Shown: positions 48,147 through 58,065 of the stretch, piece by piece | Layout of the letters: each line of letters starts with the position of its first letter | How positions within the stretch are numbered: position 1 is the first letter of the stretch | Assembly: GCA_963082975.1 (NCBI GenBank) | Contig: OY720348.1 | Coordinates: 53,781,564-53,845,563 of the forward strand | Length of the DNA stretch: 64,000 nt | From: Labia minor | Taxonomy: Eukaryota > Arthropoda > Insecta > Dermaptera > Spongiphoridae | Reading direction: 5' to 3' | Notes under the pieces: generated by a model | Seen by the model: only the letters and a program-made list of their open reading frames with translations | Databases searched by the model: none | What the model was told of the DNA's origin: nothing | Made by a program: the position numbers and the translations under genes

Positions 48147-49124
48147 TTAGCAATATTATTATTTACTATTAAAACAATATTTTCATATCTAACTATCAAT
48201 CTATTTATATATATATAATTATTTGTTCGTTTGGGTTTCCGTAAAAGTTTTTATTATTATGAAAAATTATTTCTGGGATATTTTTATGTTTAATTGGGGG
48301 AGAATTGGGTCTCAACTTTTTGGCGCCCATTTTGGCGCCATTTTCAAGAGGGTTTATTTAGGAAGGAATTTGTTTTGAGATTCTTCGCTTTAGTCTGCGT
48401 CATCAAGAGTAAATGTTGGAATTTTGGTTCGACTGGGTGGAAGATTTTGGATTTACTTTCTTCCGAAACTTGCACTAATGTTATCTCTGACACACGTTTG
48501 CTCATAACGACAGCCCAAGTAGGACTACTATAGTTTTGCTTCGTAATAATTTTTTATTCTATTGTAATTGTATTATTTAATGATATCTTTCTACCTTGAC
48601 TTAATTTTAATCTTATCAAAATTATTTATAAAAAATAATATTTAAATTTATATTGTGATTATTCTTAAACTTTTGACTAGTATATATATCTACATAGAAA
48701 TAAATTAGAATACTTGGTTTTCAATGTGGTAAATTCCACGGAATCCTTTCAGGTTTAAATAATATACCTATTGTAATGTGCCTTGTGGAATCTTTTATAA
48801 AATCATGCACACATGGGTATACAAAGGCTTTCGCTTTCTCAATTCTCGTATTCCTCTGTATATAGATTTGAAAAAGAGATAACAGAATGACTGATTAGAA
48901 TGATAAAGTTAATACTCATTTGACATTTTATACATTCAATAAATATTAATACAAACAATACTTTAATAAACAATAAAATTTAAAATAGTTATTTATATAT
49001 ATATCAGGATTCATATATACAAAACGAATATTTTGTCAGTCTGTATGTCTATTAATTTAAGAAAGGAAAATAGATTTAAAGTATTAGAAAATAAGATTCT
49101 TTTTAGCATTAATGGGAAGCAAAA
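48147..49124. other. Spacer containing an unclassified repeat
   Basis: Positions about 48402-48450 (AGAGTAAATGTTGGAATTTTGG block) resemble 58074-58120 (AGAGTCAATGTTGGAATTTTGA), so a further dispersed repeat family is present. An inverted GGCGCC-containing pair lies at 48320-48340. No gene. Confidence 0.45.
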
Positions 49125-49316
49125 TAATGAAATTACTGGGAAATGGTGAAGTGAAAAATAGCCTGATCTGTATGTATTTGGAAACATAGTTAGAAACTAA
49201 AAACCGAGGTCGTTACGATGATTTCGAGAGTTTTAATGGATGGAGCTAATTCAGGTTTGTAGAAATGTAGTTTATGTGTCTTTTGAGTTCCGTATGACCA
49301 CAAACTAAGATAGATA
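49125..49316 (+). mobile_element. LINE-1F remnant, highly decayed
   Basis: Retains ATTACTGGGAAATGG, GTATTTGGAAACATAGTTAG and the tail TTTTGAGTTCCGTATGACC then AGATAGATAAAT. The central part is mostly deleted. Confidence 0.6.
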
Positions 49317-49320
49317 AATT

Positions 49321-49665
49321 CTAAACATAGTAAATGTGTATTATAATATGTAAAAGTGCAGTGGAGTAATCCTAGATCTAGGGTGAATGGCAGTGATGTA
49401 TTGGTAAAATAAGAAGTAAGGGAACGCATAGTGGAAGTAAAAAAAGTCCTATTTTCAGCAAACTATTTTTTTCCATATAAGTTTTTATTTTTACTTATTC
49501 TTACTATACAAAGTATAAACGAACACAAAAAAAGAAATTCTATCAGCAAATATAAGTTTGAGTTGTCGGGACATGAAAAAGTACTGGAACGCGTTCCGGT
49601 TCTGAAAAAAGGTAAGGGAACGTCGTTCCCCGCGTTCCCCTACCAATACACCTCTGGTGAATGGC
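49321..49665. other. Spacer, nothing recognised
   Basis: An 86-codon plus frame (49431-49691) and its antisense partner are open, but neither resembles a known protein. GTTCCCC-type strings near 49625. Confidence 0.35.
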
Positions 49666-50093
49666 ACAATTTGGTATACGGGCATTATTAAAAATTCCTA
49701 GTTTTCTGTCAACTTTTGACAAATGTAGCTAATCCAGAAGTGGGTCATTACTTACCACGTTTTGATATTTTTCCTCTAAAGTGACTGTAAAAATAAAGAT
49801 ATATGTTTGATAGTTTTTCACATGATTAAACATTGTATAAAACTTCTATATATAGAATTTCAGCTTGTTTGAATCGCTGAAAGTATCGGAATTAATTTTT
49901 TAACACTGAAAATCACGCGCCATCACGTGACATAGTGCCATCAACAAAGAACCATACACGCGTTGGTTTAATAAATATTATCTATTAATTTTAATTTATA
50001 ATTTATTTAATTGAATTTAATTTAAATATAATAAATGTTATTTAATCCAATTCAAATTGCGAGATAGTCGAGTGGAGACACTCCAGCTTATTC
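49666..50093 (+). mobile_element. HEL-A Helentron-like element, 3' two-thirds with intact stem-loop
   Basis: From ACAATTTGGTATACGGGC through AAAGATATATGTTTGATAG and CATCACGTGACATAGTGCC to TTGCGAGATAGTCGAGTGG, then the stem TGGAG-ACA-CTCCA and AGCT. The microsatellite half is missing. Confidence 0.85.
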
Positions 50094-50189
50094 TATTTCT
50101 CGTAGTTTTTTAATACTCTTATATTCCTATTCCTCAAGACATGACACTTAAAGGTAAACCAAAAATTTTAAAAGGACGAAAACTTTTTT

Positions 50190-50471
50190 TTATATGTATA
50201 GATGATATTTTATGTTTTTGATATGGTCAAGTTTGTCATCGTGATTTAGGGACTTTTCCCAAATTTTTCTTTTTAAACGTGGATCGTTAAATCCTAACTT
50301 CAAATATGCTCCAAAAAATATTTTATTACCATTTCCAAGGCATTTATTTTGGCTGGCTTTTCTTTTGAAATTAATGTTCTCATAATTAATTCCATTTTCT
50401 TTAAATCTAATGCCTTTGGATTTACCACAAAGGGTGCAAATACATTTCAACCTTTTATATTTATTTCTCAT
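50190..50471 (-). CDS. Unassigned 93-codon ORF with a CxxC pair
   Basis: Starts ATG after an A-rich leader and runs 93 codons. The protein is basic (many K/R), with CICTLCG near residue 12 and a C-terminal half containing GAYLKLGFNDPRLKRKIW. Its composition is less monotonous than chance frames here (several G, D, C, R). It belongs to none of the repeat families of the window and I do not recognise a protein family. It may be a fragment of an old mobile or viral gene, a small host gene, or chance. Confidence 0.25.
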   Translation of the reverse strand: MRNKYKRLKCICTLCGKSKGIRFKENGINYENINFKRKASQNKCLGNGNKIFFGAYLKLGFNDPRLKRKIWEKSLNHDDKLDHIKNIKYHLYI

Positions 50472-51093
50472 TATATTTTTTTTTTTTGTTAAACTTATTT
50501 AGTTTCATTTTGTTATTTTTTTTTATTAACTATTTTCATTTAAAAAATTTATTTGATTCAAATTTCTATTTCATTCTATTAATTCTCATGATGTTTTTGT
50601 TAATTTATGGTAAAATTATACTTTTTTTGGTAGTGGGGAGGGGGAAAAATTTTTCCATAAATTTAAATTATTATAAGAAAAACGTGGTGTAGCCTGTCGT
50701 TGTAAAAACAGTTTTATTCCTTGAGAATTTCAAACATTTAAGGTCATATGAAACCTGTAAGCACTTTATGCCCCCCCCCCCTCCATCCTTTGAAATTGGC
50801 CAATGTTTTTGTTCTACCCACTATCACCACTACCCATTTAATTTTTTTAAAAATAAAAATTAAAGAAAATTAGCAAATTGGAATTTATCTTTAAATGGAG
50901 TTACAATTATATTTTAAATATTTTTAAAATTTGGAACCCCTTCTATACAAGTGAGTAAGGCATATATATTTAACTGTTGCTTAATTGTGTCAAAAAGACT
51001 TTAAAATCAGTCTCAAACCTCAGAAAAGTTTAATTATCAACATCCTGCAATATCGCTTACCAAAATAACGGATATAAATATAAACCGGGCTTT
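50472..51093. other. Spacer with a C homopolymer
   Basis: A run of 12 C begins at about 50772, followed by CTCC. The rest is AT-rich and unremarkable. Confidence 0.45.
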
Positions 51094-51347
51094 CAACCCC
51101 TACCCTCTCTCACGTCCCTTCCTACATTGTCCATTACCACATCCTTGGTCTTCCAAGCGGACGTTTCCCAATCGGTATCCCCACCAATATATTTGTCGCC
51201 ATTCTTTCCTCTCCCAATCTAGCTACATGCAATCGAAGCCTTCTCGATTTCATAAACCAACCATATCTGGAGATGCATAGAGGTCATACATACAGTCATA
51301 CTCCGCCATTCCCGGGTAACCTCATCTTTTTTTGGCACATAAATCCT
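51094..51347 (-). mobile_element. LINE-1F fragment
   Basis: Reverse complement of the LINE-1F segment from the KKDE-coding part (CATCTTTTTTTGGC) to the GGGTAGGGGTTG part. The 3' tail is missing, so it is truncated at both ends. Confidence 0.75.
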
Positions 51348-51851
51348 GGTTACTGGTTATTTACATTTTATATTTTAGATCATTCATTATTTTGTTACAT
51401 ATTTAATTATTAATTTTTTCATTTATTTTTTCTTATTTTTATTACTTAATTCATTTTTTTCATTAACCATATGTTTTTTTTTAATTTTTTAATTATTTTT
51501 ATTATAAAATATTAGATATTTTCTTGAAAATTTAAATTTAGGTTGAATTTCTTACCAATAACTATTAAGTAAAAATTATAATAGTTTAAAATAGTATTCT
51601 TTAATTAGTTAATAGTTAACTTTTTTCTTTTCATTGATTCGTAACCTCTGTGCACAGTTTTGTAAATTGAGGATTTTTTGCCCGCTCCAATAAAATAAAT
51701 CATTAACAAAAAGAGCAAAATAATTAGCCAATGAAATATTTAAATTTTTTAATATATCTAATAAAATCAATGATTATTATCATAAGAATAACTATTCTAA
51801 ACACATTCTATTCCCTAAAATTACTATTATTATTATTATTGTTATTTTATT

Positions 51852-52040
51852 ATTATTAATATTATTATTATTTTATTATTATTAATATTATTATTATTTT
51901 ATTATTATTAATATTATTATTATTTTATTATTATTAATATTATTATTATTTTATTATTATTAATATTATTATTATTTTATTATTATTAATATTATTATTA
52001 TTTTATTATTATTAATATTATTATTATTTTATTATTATTA
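51852..52040 (+). repeat. 26-bp minisatellite, about 7 units
   Basis: Unit AATATTATTATTATTTTATTATTATT, described as AAT plus two blocks of ATT/TTA triplets, repeats head to tail nearly perfectly. Plain (ATT)n flanks lie on both sides (51825-51851 and 52041-52090). The higher-order 26-bp period shows expansion of a mutated unit rather than simple triplet slippage. It ends 250-300 bp upstream of the gypsy element. Confidence 0.85.
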
Positions 52041-52090
52041 CTATTATTATTATTATTATTATTATTATTTTATTATTATTACTATTATTA

Positions 52091-52218
52091 GAGGGCTCTT
52101 ATGTGAAGAGGGGTTTTTAATGGTTAGACCACACACGCAGTAATGACGATTATTATATGGTCTGAAAAGATTTCTCCCCTGACCCAAAAAAAAAAAAAAA
52201 TAAAAAATAAAAAAAATA
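52091..52218 (+). mobile_element. Possible small retroposon with A-rich tail
   Basis: A unique body of about 95 bp (AGGGCTCTTATGTGAAGAGG to TCTCCCCTGACCC) ends in 14 A residues and an AAATAAAA-type tail. ATTATTATTA occurs on both sides, but the flank is ATT repeat so the duplication is not diagnostic. No RNA polymerase III boxes are clear. Confidence 0.35.
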
Positions 52219-52339
52219 TTATTATTAAACCTTTCAAAAACATCAAGTTTACGAGTCTTGTGTAAGTTTTGTTTATATATATCTTTGAAATTTTTTTATA
52301 AATTTTAAATTAAAATTGAGATAAATGAATATATATATA

Positions 52340-52657
52340 TGTAAATTTGAAATAGCCGGTAACAGACTGGAAAGTAGCGCCACTTCATGAATGTGAAGAA
52401 ATATGAAAAGGAGCATCGCGCGAATTGATGAAAACCCGTAAATAGATATTGCATGCGTGTGAAAGACTTGTATATAGATCATTTGTAAATAGAACGAGTT
52501 AAGGACATTAAAATTCGATTACCTAATTTTCTAGGTAAATAAACTGCATATGTAAATAGTTTTTAATTGTATATAATAATAATAATAAATTAAACCTAAT
52601 TTTCTAGGAACTCGTTTTTTATTCCGCCGTAAACTCCAAAGACCTTCCAATTTTACA
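52340..52657 (+). repeat. 5' LTR of the gypsy element
   Basis: 318 bp, TG...CA ends (TGTAAATTTGAAATAG to CCAATTTTACA). It carries TATATA at 52471-52476 and AATAAA at 52538-52543, giving a plausible U3/R/U5 order. The 14-mer CCTAATTTTCTAGG occurs at 52522-52535 and again at 52595-52608, bracketing the polyadenylation signal. No difference from the 3' LTR was found on reading. Confidence 0.95.
52471..52476 (+). promoter_or_regulatory. Putative LTR TATA box
   Basis: TATATA follows GAAAGACTTG in the LTR, upstream of the AATAAA signal at 52538. The start site would be expected roughly 30 bp downstream. Inferred from position only; an AT-rich LTR makes TATA strings likely by chance. Confidence 0.45.
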
Positions 52658-52685
52658 AATCGAATTTGTCACAGCATACGCAGAA

Positions 52686-53696
52686 ATGGCTGAAACATTC
52701 GTAATTCACATAAGAAAAGAAAAATCTACTCATCAGAAACTGGTAAGCTTATTCCAATTTATCGGCTTTTTAAATAGAGAAAAATACATTTTCCCAAAAG
52801 AATTAAGGGATGAAAGTTTGCATGAGGAATTAATGAAATTATCTATAGTGAAAGCAGCGAATAAATCTATGACAAAGGAAGGCCAATATAGAAATATTAA
52901 AGTTCAATTAAGTAAAGAAATTAGAAATTTATATATAGATGAATATGGAAATTTTATTTTCAAAGGTGTTGTATTGGAGGAGGAGGCAAATGAAAGTGTA
53001 TATTCTAATAAAATTAAAGATAATGAGTTAGATATACAATATAAAATTCTAAACGATATAGAAAAAAAATTTAATTTGGACATATTCTATGGAAAGTCAC
53101 AAAATGCAATTGAATGGCTTGAAATTTTTGAAAATGAGTGTAAAAGATTTGACTTAACAGACCCCTGTTTGAAATTACAAGCAGTAAAATATTTTTTAAA
53201 AAATTCTGCCAAGGAATGGTATGATTTATCAATAAAAAAAAATATAATAAAATGGGAAGAATGGTCGGAATCATTTATTTTAACTTTTAAAAAAATAGGA
53301 TGGCCAGAAATAGAATATGCCTATAAACTGGAGTATAAATCGGGTTCATTAGCCGATTTTGCTATAAAGAAAGAAAAGTTGTTATTAGATGTCGACCCAG
53401 AAATAACTTTAAAATCAAGGATTAATCTGATAATAATAGGGTTACCGAGAATGGTGAAATATAGAATGGATAATATTGAAATAAATAAAACTGAAGAATT
53501 AATATGTTTTCTAAGGCAATACGATTCACAGAATATTAATATAAATAATAAAATAATAAAAAAGCCTTGTTTTAAATGTGATAGTTTGGGGAAACCAAAT
53601 AGATTTCACCCTGTAGATGTTTGTTTTAATAAAAATAAATATGAAAAATTAAATAAAGTTTTAATTAGTGATAATGATGTAGAAAAAAAAAACTAA
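52686..53696 (+). CDS. gag: Gag polyprotein of Ty3/gypsy retrotransposon
   Basis: 336 residues from the first ATG after the LTR (leader only 28 nt). Gag builds the intracellular virus-like particle and binds the genomic RNA. Residues about 134-265 have the retrotransposon capsid pattern: AIEWLEIFENECKRFDL, then LKLQAVKYFLKNSAKEWYDL, then WSESFILTFKK. Near the C terminus C295, C298, H308 and C313 form CX2CX9HX4C, a zinc-knuckle-like nucleocapsid motif with a longer loop than the usual CX2CX4HX4C. The frame ends in TAA at 53694-53696 directly on a slippery sequence leading into pol. Lysine- and asparagine-rich, as expected from AT-rich codons. Confidence 0.93.
   Translation: MAETFVIHIRKEKSTHQKLVSLFQFIGFLNREKYIFPKELRDESLHEELMKLSIVKAANKSMTKEGQYRNIKVQLSKEIRNLYIDEYGNFIFKGVVLEEEANESVYSNKIKDNELDIQYKILNDIEKKFNLDIFYGKSQNAIEWLEIFENECKRFDLTDPCLKLQAVKYFLKNSAKEWYDLSIKKNIIKWEEWSESFILTFKKIGWPEIEYAYKLEYKSGSLADFAIKKEKLLLDVDPEITLKSRINLIIIGLPRMVKYRMDNIEINKTEELICFLRQYDSQNININNKIIKKPCFKCDSLGKPNRFHPVDVCFNKNKYEKLNKVLISDNDVEKKN
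53687..53693 (+). promoter_or_regulatory. -1 ribosomal frameshift slippery site
   Basis: A-AAA-AAC in the X-XXY-YYZ register of the gag frame, directly followed by the gag stop codon TAA. The -1 frame is open from 53678, just after an in-frame TGA at 53675-53677, through the whole of pol. A small fraction of ribosomes slipping here would make the Gag-Pol fusion. A downstream pseudoknot or stem was not established by eye. Confidence 0.8.
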
Positions 53697-56600
53697 ATAG
53701 GCCCCATGATTCAAAACAGTTGATAAAATTAAGAGTAATAATAGATAAAAATAAAATAATTACTGGGATTTATGACTCAGGTTCTAATATATCTATATTG
53801 AACGAAAAATTATTAAGTATATTAAAAAAAAATATATTAGATGATAATAAAATTACATTTAAAACTTTAAATGGTTTGAATCATAGTAAGGGGCAAATTA
53901 GAGTAAAGTTGAATATAGGAAAAATTGAAAATATCTTGGATTTACATGTCGTAAAGAATGATAAATTATCCTTTGATTTGATTTTAGGCCTAGATGCTAT
54001 AAAAAAATTTAAATTATGTCTAGATGACAATTTGAACGTTTTTCAAAAAATTAATAAAAAAACAATTCATATTGATAGATATGAGAGAAAAGAGATTTAT
54101 GATAATAAATTAGAATTTAAAAAAGAAGAAAAAAAATTAAAAAGCGAAGATTTGATTCAAAATGAAATATATATCAATGAATATATAAAATTGGAAGATT
54201 ATAAAATATTTTTAAATCATTTAAATGAAAAAGAAAAAGAAAGAATAATTACATTGTTAGAAAAGAATAAAGATGTTTTCGCAAAAGATAAATACGACGT
54301 GGGTTTAGTTAGGAATGTGGAAGCAAAGATATCATTAAAAGAATATAAATATATATATAAAAAACCGTATAGATGTTCAATTATAGACCAAAAAGAAATT
54401 GACACACAAATTGAAGAACTTTTAAAATCAAATATAATTGAAGAATCAACCTCACCTTTTGGTTCACCTGTCACAATGGTATATAAAAAGGAAGATAATA
54501 GGAGAACAAGATTATGTATAGATTATCGTGAAATAAACAGGCTTCTTCAGAATGAGAATTACCCCTTTCCGAGAATTGAAGATATAGTCGTTAAAGTGGG
54601 AAATTGTACTTGGTTTTCTACATTTGATATAAACTCGGCTTTCTGGTCTATTGCACTAAGAAAGAAAGACAGAGAAAAATCGGCATTTGTGACGCAAAAT
54701 GGACACTATCAGTGGAAGGTATGTCCTTTTGGTCTCAGGAACAGCTCTGCTATTTTCCAAAGGGCATTAGCAAACATAATAAAAAGAAATAACCTAAATA
54801 CATTTTGTATAAACTACATAGATGACATCTTGGTTTTCTCAAAATCATGGGACGAGCATATAAAACATATAGAAATATTAATAAATGTAATAAAAAAGGA
54901 AGGTTTTAAAATGAAATTGTCGAAATGTAATTTAGCCAAACATTCCATAAAATATTTGGGGCACATAATAGAAAAAAATAAAATAAAGCCATATAAAGAC
55001 AATTTAATATCTATAAAAAATTTTAGTAAACCTAAAAATAAAAAAAACATTAGACAATTTTTGGGTAAAATTAACTTTTACCATAAATATATAGAAAACT
55101 CTGTAAAAATTTTAGAACCTTTGCATAATCTACTTAGGAAAGATGTTAAATTCAATTGGGATGATAGATGCCAAGAATCATTTGAAAGAATAAAAATACT
55201 TTTATGCTCGGAACCTATCTTGGCTATATACGACCCTGAAAAAGAAGTTATAATTTATACAGATGCATCTTTAGAGGGTTTGGGTGCTGTTTTGAAACAA
55301 CCAGATAAAGCTGGAAATTTACACCCAGTTGCCTATTTTTCCAAAAAATTGAATGAAGTTCAAAAAAAGAAAAAGGCAATATATTTGGAATGTTTAGCGA
55401 TAAAGGAGGCTTTAAAATTTTGGCAATATTGGCTAATTGGAAAGAATTTTACGGTCGTAACTGATCATAAACCCTTAGAAAATCTTAAAGTCAAAGCAAG
55501 ACCAGATGAGCCTCTTGGGGATCTAATTCTGCAATTATCTCAATACTCATTCAAAATCATATACGCCCCTGGGAAAGACAACTTAGAAGCTGATTCGTTG
55601 TCTCGGAACCCAGTACTTGAAAGCTTTGAAAATGAAGACGACATATTAAAAATTGTCAATATGGTATCAGTTGAGGACATTGTTAGTGACCAAACGCTGA
55701 ATGAAAAAGAAATAAGTGAATCTAAAAAAATAACAAAAAAGGGAAATATTTATTTCAAAAATTTGAACAAAAGAACACGTATATATGTGTCAAAGTTATT
55801 TGGAGTAAATTTAATTAAAAAAATACATGAATATTATGGGCATATCGGTAAACAACAAATAATAAAAAAGTTGATATCTCATTATTATTTTAAAAATATG
55901 AATCAGCTGGTAAGTGAATATTGCGATCAGTGTATATTATGCCTAGAAAACAAAACTAGGAGGAAAAGATTAATTGGAGAACTATCACAATTGGGTCCAG
56001 CAACAAAACCGTTCCAAATAATGTCCATCGACACAGTAGGTGGCTTTGGAGGTGGTCGATCAAAAAAGAAATTTTTACATTTATTGGTTGATCATTTCAG
56101 CAGATACGCGTGGATACTCACTTCAAGCACGCAAACTGCAAAAGATTATATCAAACTAATGAAACCAATAACAGATAAAAATAATATAGAGATTTTACTA
56201 ACGGATCAGTATAGTGGACTAAATTCTAGTTTGTTTAAGGATTATATTGGAAAAATGAATATAAAATTAATTTTTACAACTGTTGACAACCCTCAATCCA
56301 ATGGTTTAAATGAGCGTTTGAATCAATCTCTTTCGAACAGAATTAGAATAAAATGGAATGAACATAATTCAAAAAAGCCTTGGCCAAATATAGCAAAGGC
56401 ATGTGTGAATGAATACAATAGAACTATACACTCGTCCACAGGGTTCGCTCCACAATATTTATTATTAGGAAAAGAAACTTATATTTTACCTGAGGAATTA
56501 AGAAAAGAATCAGATTTGAAAGAGGATAGGAAATTGGCAATAAAAAATTCAAGAAATTCATGGGAGAAGAATAGAACTAGAATAAATAAAAATAGAAAAG

Positions 56601-56812
56601 ATCACAAATTTGAAATAGGCGATAAAGTGTTTGTAGATATGGGGAATAAACTTAATAGAAACAAATTGAGTAAAGTAAGAAATGGCCCATATGAAATAAT
56701 AGAAAAAATTTCAAATTCAGTTTACAAAGTAAACCTACCAAAAAAAGGTAAACAGTATACTCTATTCCATGCAAACAAACTCTTACCTTTTTTTTCTCAG
56801 TTGAGTAAATAA
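53694..56812 (+). CDS. pol: Pol polyprotein (PR-RT-RNase H-IN) of Ty3/gypsy retrotransposon
   Basis: Open in the -1 frame relative to gag. No ATG lies near its beginning, so expression by frameshift is expected (numbering below starts at the TTG at 53720, 1030 residues). Protease: DSG at 19-21 and ILGLD near 88. Reverse transcriptase: D303 in TFDINSAFW and catalytic YIDD at 366-369. RNase H: D515, E557, D582, D625 (TDAS, YLECLA, TDHKP, EADSLS). Integrase: zinc-binding H703, H708, C735, C738 and catalytic D771, D829, E865 with the standard D-35-E spacing. A GPY module starts at 989 and a short tail ends the protein. All catalytic residues are present and no internal stop occurs, so the copy looks competent. 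Confidence 0.96.
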
Positions 56813-56815
56813 ACT

Positions 56816-56827
56816 GAGGGAGGGAGA
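56816..56827 (+). promoter_or_regulatory. Polypurine tract
   Basis: GAGGGAGGGAGA lies immediately upstream of the 3' LTR, four bases after the pol stop codon. It is the plus-strand primer site in LTR-element replication. Position and composition are textbook. Confidence 0.92.
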
Positions 56828-57145
56828 TGTAAATTTGAAATAGCCGGTAACAGACTGGAAAGTAGCGCCACTTCATGAATGTGAAGAAATATGAAAAGGA
56901 GCATCGCGCGAATTGATGAAAACCCGTAAATAGATATTGCATGCGTGTGAAAGACTTGTATATAGATCATTTGTAAATAGAACGAGTTAAGGACATTAAA
57001 ATTCGATTACCTAATTTTCTAGGTAAATAAACTGCATATGTAAATAGTTTTTAATTGTATATAATAATAATAATAAATTAAACCTAATTTTCTAGGAACT
57101 CGTTTTTTATTCCGCCGTAAACTCCAAAGACCTTCCAATTTTACA
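56828..57145 (+). repeat. 3' LTR of the gypsy element
   Basis: 318 bp, same length and, on reading, same sequence as the 5' LTR. Followed by (TA)n. Confidence 0.95.
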
Positions 57146-57170
57146 TATATATATATATATATAAATCTAT

Positions 57171-57737
57171 ATATACATCTAAATATATATATACTAAAAT
57201 AGATCCAAACAATAGACGGATAATTGTTCTAATAAACAAATAAATCCCAATTTAATTCGGTATTCATTCATTTTGTATCTCCTATAATTGATGATCTGTT
57301 GTTCTCTTCGCAAAAAATTCTAATTATAAGTATGGTTTAGTATTATTCGTTGTCATAGGGTAATTAATTTATTTATTCAATTGAAGCTGATTAATTATAT
57401 TTAGAATATTAGTTTGTTTTATTTTTTATTTTTAATAGGGAGTGGGTAAAAATAATTGGAAACTAATTAATTCAGCATTAATAAATTTAAAACAAAAAAA
57501 ATAACATCATTTTAATAACAAATGTTTTTGTATGGCGATATTTATAGATATTTATTTTTTTTAATTAAAAGTCAACTTTAAAAAAAATATTAATAATTGT
57601 TTTTTGTTTTTTGTAAGCGATTGTCCCATTTATATTTTGAGTTAATTTTATTTTTTACATAAAATCTGATGAAAATCTATTAATTCATTTTTTTTCGATA
57701 GTAGAAGGTCATCAAGGACCTAAACCAGTGATTCCCA
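57171..57737. other. AT-rich spacer
   Basis: CAGTGATTCCCAAA at 57726 resembles a hAT element left end, but its partner would lie in or beyond the assembly gap. Nothing else recognised. Confidence 0.4.
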
Positions 57738-57854
57738 AATTGATGTTAATACAGTATTTCCAAATATAAATCGTTAATTAAATGTAATTATTTATACTAT
57801 AGAAAAAACATTTTTTTTTTGTGTCAGTTATTTAGCAGAATATAAATGTGTCTT
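57738..57854 (+). repeat. 117-bp exact direct repeat, copy 1 (ends next to assembly gap)
   Basis: From AATTGATGTTAATACAGT to TATAAATGTGTCTT, identical by eye to 59497-59613. It stops 11 bp before the run of N. Confidence 0.92.
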
Positions 57855-57865
57855 CTGATTTCCCC

Positions 57866-58065
57866 NNNNNNNNNNNNNNNNNNNNNNNNNNNNNNNNNNN
57901 NNNNNNNNNNNNNNNNNNNNNNNNNNNNNNNNNNNNNNNNNNNNNNNNNNNNNNNNNNNNNNNNNNNNNNNNNNNNNNNNNNNNNNNNNNNNNNNNNNNN
58001 NNNNNNNNNNNNNNNNNNNNNNNNNNNNNNNNNNNNNNNNNNNNNNNNNNNNNNNNNNNNNNNNN
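57866..58065. other. Assembly gap (200 N)
   Basis: Exactly 200 unknown bases. Reading frames called across it are artefacts. The true length is unknown. Confidence 0.99.

Larger units (their letters stand above)
52340..57145 (+). mobile_element. Complete Ty3/gypsy LTR retrotransposon
   Basis: A 4806-bp element: 5' LTR, 28-nt leader, gag, pol in the -1 frame, purine tract GAGGGAGGGAGA (56816-56827) touching the 3' LTR, 3' LTR. Order PR-RT-RNase H-IN defines Ty3/gypsy. There is no env frame and no chromodomain; a GPY-type module follows the integrase core. Flanking DNA is (TA)n on both sides, compatible with a 4-bp TATA duplication but unprovable in such a target. LTRs identical by eye and intact frames indicate recent transposition. 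Confidence 0.96.

Noticed and set aside
52340..57145. Env-bearing errantivirus
   Set aside because: Only four bases separate the pol stop from the purine tract; there is no room for an envelope frame.
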